Below are positions 56,023 through 64,000 of a DNA stretch of 64,000 bases, one piece after another. Each line of letters starts with the position of its first letter. Position 1 is the stretch's first letter. The notes under the pieces were generated by a model. That model did not search any database and had not been told where the DNA came from. It saw nothing but the letters and a program-made list of their open reading frames with translations. Source of the DNA: Paenibacillus polymyxa (GTDB lineage: Bacteria > Bacillota > Bacilli > Paenibacillales > Paenibacillaceae); the NCBI RefSeq assembly GCF_001719045.1, contig NZ_CP015423.1, positions 2,874,001 through 2,938,000 of the forward strand, written 5' to 3'. The position numbers were made by a program, and so were the translations under genes.

Positions 56023-56174
56023 AAGGGTTCACCCAGCAGGAGTTGGCAAACCGAACCGGCATATCTTTGACTGTATTAGGTGCTGTGGAGCGAGGTAATC
56101 GTGCAGTAGACCCAGACATGCTGAACATCATCGCCCAAACGCTAGAGATTGAAGTCCGGGAATTGACGGATTGA
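55974..56174 (+). CDS. Small XRE-family DNA-binding protein (YazB position)
   Basis: This 66-residue protein is a single Cro/C1-type helix-turn-helix domain (LRAFRKLKGFTQQELANRTGI, then LGAVERGNR). It occupies the yazB position between folK and dusB. The start is TTG 55974 or ATG 55983; both lie inside folK. Target genes are unknown. Confidence 0.82.
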   Translation: MENMQLAQRLRAFRKLKGFTQQELANRTGISLTVLGAVERGNRAVDPDMLNIIAQTLEIEVRELTD

Positions 56175-56219
56175 CGATAAGTATACGATATAAAAGAAGG
56201 AATAAAGGGGTGAACAGAT

Positions 56220-57248
56220 ATGTTGAAAATCGGCGATATTGAAATGAAAAACCAAGTCGTCTTGGCACCCATGGCAGGCGTGTGCAATCCTGCTTTTCGC
56301 TTGATCGCCAAGGAATTCGGTACAGGCTTGGTATGTGCAGAGATGGTTAGTGATAAGGCCATCATTCACGGCAACAAGCGTACACGTGAGATGCTGTTTG
56401 TAGATGAGCGCGAGAAGCCGCTTAGCTTGCAAATTTTTGGAGGCGACCGCAAATCTTTGGTGGAAGCGGCGAAAGTCGTAGACCAGGAGACGAATGCAGA
56501 TATTATTGACATCAATATGGGCTGCCCGGTTCCCAAAGTGACCAAATGTGATGCAGGCGCTCGTTGGCTGCTTGATCCAAACAAGATTTATGAGATGGTA
56601 TCGGCGGTAGTGGAATCGGTAAGCAAGCCGGTTACCGTGAAAATGCGTATTGGTTGGGATAGCGAGCATATTTATGCCGTAGAGAACGCTCGCGCTGTTG
56701 AACGTGCCGGAGGTCAGGCCGTTAGCGTACATGGCCGTACACGGGAGCAACTGTATACGGGACATGCGAATTGGGATATTATAAAAGAAGTTAAAGAAGC
56801 AGTTTCCATTCCTGTAATTGGAAACGGTGATGTGGCATCACCGGAAGATGCCCGCCGTATGCTGGATTTGACCAATTGTGATGGCGTTATGATCGGACGT
56901 GGTGCTCTGGGGAATCCGTGGATGCTCTACCGTACGATTGAGTACCTGCAAACGGGCGAGCTGTTGCCCGATCCTTCACCGGAAGAAAAAATTCGTATTG
57001 CCATTCTGCATATGGATCGTCTGGTTGCATTGAAGGGTGAAGCAGTAGCTGTCCGTGAAATGCGTAAGCATCTGGCTTGGTACCTCAAAGGGTTTAAAGG
57101 TTCGGCACGTATTAAGGATGTCATTATGGAAGAAACAAAGCGCGACGATATGGTACGCATTTTGGATCAATTTGTATCTCAATTGCACATGGTAGATACC
57201 GATGAGCCTTCTACAAGCGCTACTTCTCCTGCTGCTGTTGCGCAATAA
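56220..57248 (+). CDS. dusB: tRNA-dihydrouridine synthase
   Basis: This 342-residue FMN enzyme of the Dus family has VLAPMAGVCNPAFRLIAKEF, the catalytic cysteine in NMGCPVPKV and the phosphate-binding GDVASPEDARRML. It reduces uridines in the tRNA D-loop. AAGGGGTGA precedes the ATG. It ends the folate operon and corresponds to yacF. Confidence 0.92.
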   Translation: MLKIGDIEMKNQVVLAPMAGVCNPAFRLIAKEFGTGLVCAEMVSDKAIIHGNKRTREMLFVDEREKPLSLQIFGGDRKSLVEAAKVVDQETNADIIDINMGCPVPKVTKCDAGARWLLDPNKIYEMVSAVVESVSKPVTVKMRIGWDSEHIYAVENARAVERAGGQAVSVHGRTREQLYTGHANWDIIKEVKEAVSIPVIGNGDVASPEDARRMLDLTNCDGVMIGRGALGNPWMLYRTIEYLQTGELLPDPSPEEKIRIAILHMDRLVALKGEAVAVREMRKHLAWYLKGFKGSARIKDVIMEETKRDDMVRILDQFVSQLHMVDTDEPSTSATSPAAVAQ

Positions 57249-57275
57249 GGAAGCTGTTCTGGCCTGTGCACGCGA

Positions 57276-57304
57276 TTGACTTTTCCAATTGCTTGCCCTA
57301 TAAT
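57276..57304 (+). promoter_or_regulatory. Sigma-A promoter of greA
   Basis: TTGACT at 57276-57281, a 17-base spacer, then TATAAT at 57299-57304. The untranslated leader is about 150 bases. Confidence 0.85.
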
Positions 57305-57462
57305 CGTTCAGTATAAAATCTTGATGTATGCTACAAATTGTGTGCAGCTCTCAAGACAACAGCAGGAAATGTTCTCATTCCCTCAGAGTGGCATATTATG
57401 TTTTGAAAGCGTGCATTCCGATGCACTTTTAAACTTTTCCCATGACAGGAGAATCGGTTAAG

Positions 57463-57939
57463 ATGAGCGATAAAGAAGTCATTCTGACACAGGAAGGTCT
57501 TAGAAAGCTCGAAGATGAGCTTGAGAACTTGAAGTCTGTCAAACGCCGCGAAGTGGCTGAACGGATTAAGGTAGCCATCGGATACGGAGATATTAGTGAA
57601 AACTCCGAATATGAGGATGCGAAGAATGAGCAGGCCTTTATTGAAGGCCGTGTAATTACGTTGGAAAAGATGCTACGCAATGCCCGCATTATCAATAGTG
57701 ATGAAATTGACACCGATGTTGTGGGAGTAGGCGCAACTGTGACCGTTGAAGATTTGGAATTCGGAGATATTACAGAGTATGCTATCGTAGGTTCCGCCGA
57801 ATCCGATCCGCTACAGAATAAGATTTCGAATGAAAGTCCGGTTGGCAAGGCAATTCTCGGTAAGAAAAAGGGAACTGTTGTGGATGTCACCGTTCCAGCA
57901 GGCGTTATTCAATATAAAATCGTGGATATCAAGAAATAA
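57463..57939 (+). CDS. greA: Transcription elongation factor GreA
   Basis: This 158-residue factor has an N-terminal coiled coil with an acidic tip ([16 protein letters not shown]) and a C-terminal FKBP-like domain ([17 protein letters not shown]). It stimulates transcript cleavage by backtracked RNA polymerase. The ATG at 57463 follows CAGGAGA; the frame from 57442 begins upstream of that site. Confidence 0.95.
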   Translation: MSDKEVILTQEGLRKLEDELENLKSVKRREVAERIKVAIGYGDISENSEYEDAKNEQAFIEGRVITLEKMLRNARIINSDEIDTDVVGVGATVTVEDLEFGDITEYAIVGSAESDPLQNKISNESPVGKAILGKKKGTVVDVTVPAGVIQYKIVDIKK

Positions 57940-57962
57940 GACACGGACTTTGGAATTTAATG

Positions 57963-57991
57963 TAAAAGCTTCCTTGTGGAAGCTTTTTTTC
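57963..57991 (+). terminator. Intrinsic terminator after greA
   Basis: AAAAGCTTCC pairs with GGAAGCTTTT around a four-base loop, followed by more T residues. Confidence 0.92.
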
Positions 57992-58040
57992 TCTACACCC
58001 GGACGGACCCCGGCCCGTCTATTCATATTGAAGGAGCTGA

Positions 58041-59570
<1,530 letters not shown>

Positions 59571-59591
59571 AATAACATAACATTATGAATA

Positions 59592-59632
59592 TAGAGGATC
59601 AGCCGGGCTTCCCGTGTCTTGTTCCTCTTTTT
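59592..59632 (+). terminator. Intrinsic terminator after lysS
   Basis: GAGGA pairs with TTCCTC, with an inner CGGG/CCCG pairing, then a T run. Confidence 0.7.
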
Positions 59633-59660
59633 CATAAGAACGGATGGAGAGAATACTCTA

Positions 59661-60998
59661 ATGAAACGCAGCGTCAAGCTTAGTCGGTTCGCATCGCCTC
59701 CTTTTATATTGGTCATCGGATATTTATTGATTATTGCATTGGGTACTTTGCTACTGATGCTTCCTGTTGCCAATCATAGTGGTCATGCTCCGCATTGGAT
59801 TGATTCGCTTTTTACGTCCGTCTCAGCCGCTTGTGTCACAGGACTGGTCGTTGTTGACGTCGATTCAACGTATACGATGTTTGGCGAAACCGTCATTTTG
59901 GTGCTGATGCAGCTAGGCGGTCTGGGGTTTATGACCTTAGCGACCTTGTTTGCGCTGTTGTTGGGGCGGCGATTATCGTTAAAGGATCGGTTGCTGCTTA
60001 AGGAGGCTATTAATGCCGATAGCATGGAAGGGATCGTGCGTATTATTCGCAAGGTGCTGATCTTTTCTTTTACCATTGAGGCGATAGCTGCCGTCGTCTT
60101 GGCTTTGCGGTGGATGCGAGAGATGCCTGTCGGACAAGCGATCTATTATGGAATATTCCATTCCGTATCCCTCTTTAATAACGGGGGATTCGATCTGTTT
60201 GGGACTAGCTTCCAACAGTACGCTGGAGATTTTGTTTTCAATATGATTGCATCTGTGCTTGTTATATCTGGAGGCTTGGGTTTCCTTGTACTTAGCGATT
60301 TGTTCGATTTTCGCCGTACCCGAAGACTGTCTCTACACTCCAAAATGGTGCTTAGCGTGTCGGGAGTGCTCATTGTGATTGGTGCGCTGGTTATATTTAT
60401 TTTTGAGTTTACCAATGCACGAACCTTGGGAGCGTTGAACTGGGAAGGCAAAGTATATGGAGCGGTCTTTCAATCGGTCTCCACGAGGTCATCAGGTACG
60501 AGCACAGTCGATATCAGCGGGTTAAGACAGGCAAGTCAGTTTTTTATTATGTTGCTGATGATTATCGGTGCTTCTCCGGGCTCCACGGGAGGAGGAATTA
60601 AAACGACTACGTTCCTGCTTATGGTAGGTGCGCTAATCGCCGTCATGCGAGGACAGAAGGAAATTGTGTTTTTCCGCCACCGGGTCCCCAAAGATATCAT
60701 GATGCGGGCGCTGACCATTATTGTACTGGCTCTATTTATATTCTCGATTGTGGTTATACTGCTCTTAATGACAGAGGAAGCCCCATTTCTCTCTCTTGCA
60801 TTTGAGGCTGCTTCCGCAATCGGAACGGTAGGCTTGTCCGTAGGAGTAACGCCAGGATTATCTGATGCAGGCAAGCTGATTATTTGTGTGACCATGTTTA
60901 TTGGTCGGATTGGTCCTCTTACGATTGCCTATGCCATTCGTCCACGCTCGACCAAGACATTGTACCGTCGTCCCGAAGGGCATATTGTAATTGGATAG
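59661..60998 (+). CDS. ktrB: Potassium uptake channel subunit, KtrB/TrkH family
   Basis: This 445-residue membrane protein has the four-fold repeated pore of the Trk/Ktr superfamily. The selectivity-filter glycines lie in CVTGLVV, FNNGGFD, TRSSGTS and GTVGLS. It needs a cytosolic KtrA/C-type gating subunit, which is not in this window. The ATG at 59661 follows TGGAGAG. In Firmicutes Ktr systems are often inhibited by c-di-AMP through the partner subunit. Confidence 0.88.
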   Translation: MKRSVKLSRFASPPFILVIGYLLIIALGTLLLMLPVANHSGHAPHWIDSLFTSVSAACVTGLVVVDVDSTYTMFGETVILVLMQLGGLGFMTLATLFALLLGRRLSLKDRLLLKEAINADSMEGIVRIIRKVLIFSFTIEAIAAVVLALRWMREMPVGQAIYYGIFHSVSLFNNGGFDLFGTSFQQYAGDFVFNMIASVLVISGGLGFLVLSDLFDFRRTRRLSLHSKMVLSVSGVLIVIGALVIFIFEFTNARTLGALNWEGKVYGAVFQSVSTRSSGTSTVDISGLRQASQFFIMLLMIIGASPGSTGGGIKTTTFLLMVGALIAVMRGQKEIVFFRHRVPKDIMMRALTIIVLALFIFSIVVILLLMTEEAPFLSLAFEAASAIGTVGLSVGVTPGLSDAGKLIICVTMFIGRIGPLTIAYAIRPRSTKTLYRRPEGHIVIG

Positions 60999-61007
60999 TG
61001 TATCTGT

Positions 61008-61052
61008 AAAAAAGATGTACCCGTGCTGATTAGCATAGGTACATCTTTTTTC
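61008..61052 (+). terminator. Strong terminator after ktrB
   Basis: GATGTACC pairs with GGTACATC, extended by flanking A and T runs and an inner TGCT/AGCA pairing. Confidence 0.93.
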
Positions 61053-61291
61053 ATTTCAGATCATCATAATTCTTTATGGGTAGCATATCATGTAAAATGC
61101 CCATTTTGAGAACAAAACGAAATGTTCTGAACAGATACTGTTTTTCGCAGAAAAAAACGGCTATTTGTTTCCTTTTATGTAATTATAGACAAAATACTAG
61201 GAATATTATGTATAATATTGTATGATAGTGGGCATGAAAGGGGGATAGTTTTGGTAAATACCAATTTCTAATTTGAAAGGAATCATCTATT

Positions 61292-61825
61292 ATGTATTTA
61301 TTTATTATTAGTGCTGAAGTTTTATTTTGGGTTTTTGTTGTTGCAGGCTTGATCGCAAGGTATATGTTTGGCTTGAAGAAGTTAGGCGGTCTTCTTTTAC
61401 TATTTACCCCCATTATTGATATCCTGTTACTGATTGCGGTGTTCATCACGGTGAAAAGTGGCATGGAGATTACGACTGCTACTGGCTTGGCGGCCTGTTA
61501 TTTTGGTATTACAGTAGCATTTGGTCATAGGTTAATTAAGTGGGCGGATGTACGGTTCTCCCATTGGTTTGGTAAGGGACCCAAGCCTGAACGCAAGTAT
61601 GGTGCTGCTCATGCAAAAGAGGAACGGATAGGTTGGTTGCTTCACCTTTTGGGTTGGGCTATAGGTAATGCTTTGTTGCTCGCCATCATTGTGTATGTTA
61701 ATGATCCTCAGCGTACGATGTCTTTGGAGGGCATTATGCAAACATGGGCAATCGTTCTGGCAATCGACTTTGTTGTCTCCTTTAGCTATACTGTAGCTCC
61801 CAAAAAACAAAAGCGTAGTCTATAA
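61292..61825 (+). CDS. Hypothetical integral membrane protein
   Basis: This 177-residue protein has five predicted membrane helices (about residues 3-25, 31-54, 62-83, 113-135 and 148-168) and a basic loop RFSHWFGKGPKPERKYG between helices 3 and 4. AAAGGAA precedes the ATG. It stands alone between two AT-rich gaps. I do not recognise the family; no transport or catalytic motif is visible. Confidence 0.75.
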   Translation: MYLFIISAEVLFWVFVVAGLIARYMFGLKKLGGLLLLFTPIIDILLLIAVFITVKSGMEITTATGLAACYFGITVAFGHRLIKWADVRFSHWFGKGPKPERKYGAAHAKEERIGWLLHLLGWAIGNALLLAIIVYVNDPQRTMSLEGIMQTWAIVLAIDFVVSFSYTVAPKKQKRSL

Positions 61826-61832
61826 AGGTTAA

Positions 61833-61994
61833 GGCTTACACTTAGATGATATCTGGCTGGTCACTCAGGATGTTCAAATCGGAAGAGTCATTGTTGGTGA
61901 AAATGAAGTGGTTACTTCCGGTAGGTGGGTGATTCTGTCATCGGAATGTAAATATTTACAAAAATATGCGGATTTTATGTTCAACTCGCTTTGA
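61833..61994 (+). pseudogene. Possible gene remnant, no start codon
   Basis: After an in-frame stop, 53 open codons read LDDIWLVTQDVQIGRVIVGE and on through SGRWVILSSECKYLQKYADF, ending in TGA. The composition is protein-like, with no low complexity, but no start or ribosome site exists. It may be the 3' fragment of a decayed gene, or chance. Confidence 0.25.
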
Positions 61995-62337
61995 CAGTCA
62001 CCTTGTTTTTGCCTCGCTACCTTTTTTCACACACATGTATTCCTTTCGATTTGAACACAGACCAACAGAAGCAACACAACTATTTCTTGTGAGATGACAG
62101 ACAGCATACATGATGTGTTTTCCAGACCTTAGTAAGAAGGATCGTTGTAAGACGAATTTATGGGTCTAGTATGGAAGCGATTGGAATTTAAAAAAATTGG
62201 GCTCGAGATTACAGCTGAACTCAACTGCGGAGTAGTGTTCACTCATTCACACAAATTTTAAAATAAATGTGATTTGCCTAAAACGTCGCCTATCCAAGTT
62301 TGGCAATTAACGCGATAATATTCCAGGAAAGATTACA

Positions 62338-62359
62338 TATGTCTATAAATGTAGACATA
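62338..62359. promoter_or_regulatory. Operator-like palindrome upstream of the FabI-type gene
   Basis: TATGTCTA (62338-62345) and TAGACATA (62352-62359) form a perfect 8-base inverted repeat with a 6-base spacer. A TATAAA at 62344-62349, with TTCCAG 17 bases upstream, could be a weak promoter overlapped by it. I do not recognise the cognate regulator. Confidence 0.5.
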
Positions 62360-62411
62360 CGCAATTAAGTTGTTATTTTGTTTAAAAATGTAAAAAAGAA
62401 AGGTGGTTTCT

Positions 62412-63182
62412 GTGGCAGTACTACTGAGCGGTAAGAACATTTTGATTATGGGCGTGGCTAATAACAGGAGTATTGCCTGGGGGACAGCTCAATCTTTAGC
62501 TGCTGAAGGAGCACAGCTCATTTTTACTTACGAAAATGAGAGGGTTGCAGAGCGGGTACTAAAGCTCGTTGAAACCATTCCGGGAGCACTGGTCTGTCCT
62601 TGTAATGTACAAAGCAATGAAGAGCTTGATGCATTAGCGGATTTTCTAAAAGAAAAAGTAGGCGTATTGCATGGTTATTTTCACAGTGTCGCCTATGCTA
62701 AGGCTGAGGATTTGGATGGCTTGTTCGTTGACACTTCTCGCGAGGGATTCGCTGTTGCCCAAGAAATCAGTGCCTATTCTCTGGCTGCTGTATCCCGTCG
62801 AGTATACCCGCTGATGACAGAGGGTGGAAGTATCGTCACCATGACGTATATTGGCGCAGAACGAGCGATCAAAAATTACAACGTTATGGGTGTGGCGAAG
62901 GCTTCACTGGAAGCCAGCATGCGCTATCTGTCGAATGATCTGGGCACATATGGCATTCGTGTAAATGCGATTTCCGCTGGTCCGATACGGACCTTGGCTG
63001 CCTATGGCATTAAAGATTTTAACACAATGCTCAAACATATTGAAGAAACTACGCCCCTACGCAAGACGGTTGATACGTCGGAAGTCGGAGATACGGCGTT
63101 ATTCCTATTTTCCCATTTATCGAGAGGCATTACGGGTGAAGTTATCCATGTAGATGCTGGATACCATATTACGGGGATGTAA
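62412..63182 (+). CDS. FabI-type enoyl-[acyl-carrier-protein] reductase
   Basis: This 256-residue short-chain reductase has the FabI nucleotide motif GVANNRSIAWG and the catalytic residues Tyr146, Tyr156 and Lys163, aligned with S. aureus FabI Tyr147/Tyr157/Lys164. It reduces the enoyl-thioester in the last step of each fatty-acid elongation cycle. GTG at 62412 follows AAAGGTGG by 6 bases. The next gene, an acyl ligase 12 bases on, suggests a specialised lipid pathway rather than the housekeeping copy. Confidence 0.88.
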   Translation: MAVLLSGKNILIMGVANNRSIAWGTAQSLAAEGAQLIFTYENERVAERVLKLVETIPGALVCPCNVQSNEELDALADFLKEKVGVLHGYFHSVAYAKAEDLDGLFVDTSREGFAVAQEISAYSLAAVSRRVYPLMTEGGSIVTMTYIGAERAIKNYNVMGVAKASLEASMRYLSNDLGTYGIRVNAISAGPIRTLAAYGIKDFNTMLKHIEETTPLRKTVDTSEVGDTALFLFSHLSRGITGEVIHVDAGYHITGM

Positions 63183-63194
63183 GGAGGGAACGTT

Positions 63195-64000
63195 GTGCTT
63201 ATTACGCATACGGATTGCCGTATTATCTCACCTGAAGGAGTTATGACTAGGGAGCGTCTGGAGCGAGACGTTACGATCTTCTCCCGGATGTTGACGCTCA
63301 GAGGAATTCCCGAAGACGGTAGAGTGATTCTGAAAGCGGCCAATTCCTATTGGTTTGTTGTGTCTCTGTTCTCCCTGTGCAATATTGCTGTTTCGGTGAC
63401 TGTAGTGGACGAGCAGACTGTGCTCGATGAGGTGGCCCAAATCTATGATGAAGCGGATGCCTGTTGCATCCTTACGGATTCCGATTTAGAACTTCCTCAT
63501 GCTCTCGTTATTCTGATTCAAGATCTGATTCAAGAAGAAGCAGTACACCCGGATTGGGTGGGAGAGCCAAAGCTTGAAGCCCTCGACTTTAGCAAGTGGT
63601 GCGAGAGGTCAGATGCGCTCATTCTGTATTCTTCAGGTACGACAGGCAAACCCAAGGGAATCGTGAAAGCTGGTTCAGCTTTTATGGAGAATATCAGGCA
63701 TTCCATACACGCCATGAACTACCTACCGTCTGACCATATGCTCCCCGTTGTGCCTTTTTCTCATTTTTATGGAATCTCACTTATCTTCTCCTGGTGGTTA
63801 ACTTCATGTTCTCTCATCATCTGCAATCCAAAAAACCTCTGGAGCGTCATTGCAAGTATTACGAAAGACCGGGCGACGGTCGTAGACGCTAACCCCTCTG
63901 CTTTTTACACCTTGTTGCGTATGCTAAACCGAAAACCCGAACAACTGGAAATGGTAAAGGAAGCTCCGGTGCGCATGTGGTGCGTAGGCGGTTCCCCACT
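63195..64000 (+). CDS. AMP-forming acyl ligase / adenylation protein, 3' end cut by window edge
   Basis: 268 codons are visible. The core motif LILYSSGTTGKPKGIVKAG is the phosphate-binding loop of the adenylate-forming superfamily, followed by PFSHFYG and the beginning of a WCVGGSPL motif. Such enzymes activate a fatty acid or amino acid as acyl-AMP for transfer to CoA or a carrier protein. GTG at 63195 is 7 bases after AAGGAGG. It is probably cotranscribed with the enoyl reductase. The substrate is unknown. Confidence 0.88.
   Translation, partial: MLITHTDCRIISPEGVMTRERLERDVTIFSRMLTLRGIPEDGRVILKAANSYWFVVSLFSLCNIAVSVTVVDEQTVLDEVAQIYDEADACCILTDSDLELPHALVILIQDLIQEEAVHPDWVGEPKLEALDFSKWCERSDALILYSSGTTGKPKGIVKAGSAFMENIRHSIHAMNYLPSDHMLPVVPFSHFYGISLIFSWWLTSCSLIICNPKNLWSVIASITKDRATVVDANPSAFYTLLRMLNRKPEQLEMVKEAPVRMWCVGGSP

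Larger units (their letters stand above)
61826..62411. other. Long AT-rich gap before the right-edge biosynthetic genes
   Basis: No complete gene is visible in 586 bases. The left part holds an open frame without a start that reads like a gene remnant (listed separately). The right part holds a palindrome (62338-62359) near the expected promoter of the FabI-type gene. Confidence 0.5.

Overview
This window is from a Gram-positive, endospore-forming Firmicute, almost certainly a Paenibacillus of the P. polymyxa group. Gene order follows the chromosome region right of the replication origin in Bacillus subtilis, from csfB to lysS, nearly gene for gene. Differences from that order include an HD-domain hydrolase after abrB, nadB-nadC before coaX, an HU gene before yabO/rqcP, greA before lysS, and no xpaC, yaaN, yazA, metS, ridA, ctc or nadA. 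Moderate GC content, AGGAGG-type ribosome sites and frequent TTG/GTG starts fit. Species identity is inferred from synteny and protein resemblance, not from a database search.

Layout. 1-312: end of a minus-strand membrane protein. 713-8644: gin, yaaO, tmk, darA, yaaR, holB, ricT, yabA, trmN6, rsmI (sporulation, c-di-AMP reception, clamp loader, initiation control, RNA methylation). 8769-9354: abrB on the minus strand with Spo0A-type boxes. 9355-16715: HD hydrolase, tatD, a ydaO-type c-di-AMP riboswitch with terminator ahead of the G5/3D-domain protein YabE, rnmV, rsmA, yabG, veg with two consensus promoters, and sspF. 16860-32096: ispE, purR, spoVG, glmU, prs, a small minus-strand gene, pth, fin, mfd, a PrsA-like foldase, spoVT, yabM, mazG. 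32430-39811: hup, rqcP, yabPQ, divIC, yabR, spoIIE, yabS, yabT. 39877-50841: tilS, hpt, ftsH, nadBC, coaX, hslO, a second foldase, cysK. 50968-59570: a folate operon (pabB, pabA, pabC, folP, folB, folK, an XRE regulator, dusB), greA, lysS. 59661-64000: a KtrB/TrkH potassium transporter, an unrecognised membrane protein, a 586-base gap with an operator-like palindrome, then a FabI-type enoyl reductase and the start of an AMP-forming acyl ligase. That last pair is the only clearly accessory part and looks like the left end of a lipid or lipopeptide gene cluster.

How the genes work together. Three themes recur. (1) Sporulation control: Spo0A-type boxes sit at abrB and spoIIE, a sigma-H promoter precedes spoVG, forespore-type promoters precede gin, fin, sspF and possibly spoVT, and two zinc anti-sigma factors (Gin, Fin) are encoded 22 kb apart. 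(2) Cyclic di-AMP: a receptor (DarA), a riboswitch, and a potassium transporter of a family often controlled by this messenger. (3) Housekeeping operons for folate, NAD, CoA, nucleotides, tRNA and rRNA maturation. No CRISPR array, insertion sequence, prophage, tRNA or rRNA gene was seen.

Most of the window is conserved core, and I found no clearly undescribed multi-gene system. The best leads are the composite regulatory regions around abrB and spoIIE, the permuted VWA order in YabS, the Gin-like zinc tail of AbrB, the alanine-type PabB, a long inverted repeat in the folate operon, and the palindrome upstream of the right-edge biosynthetic genes.
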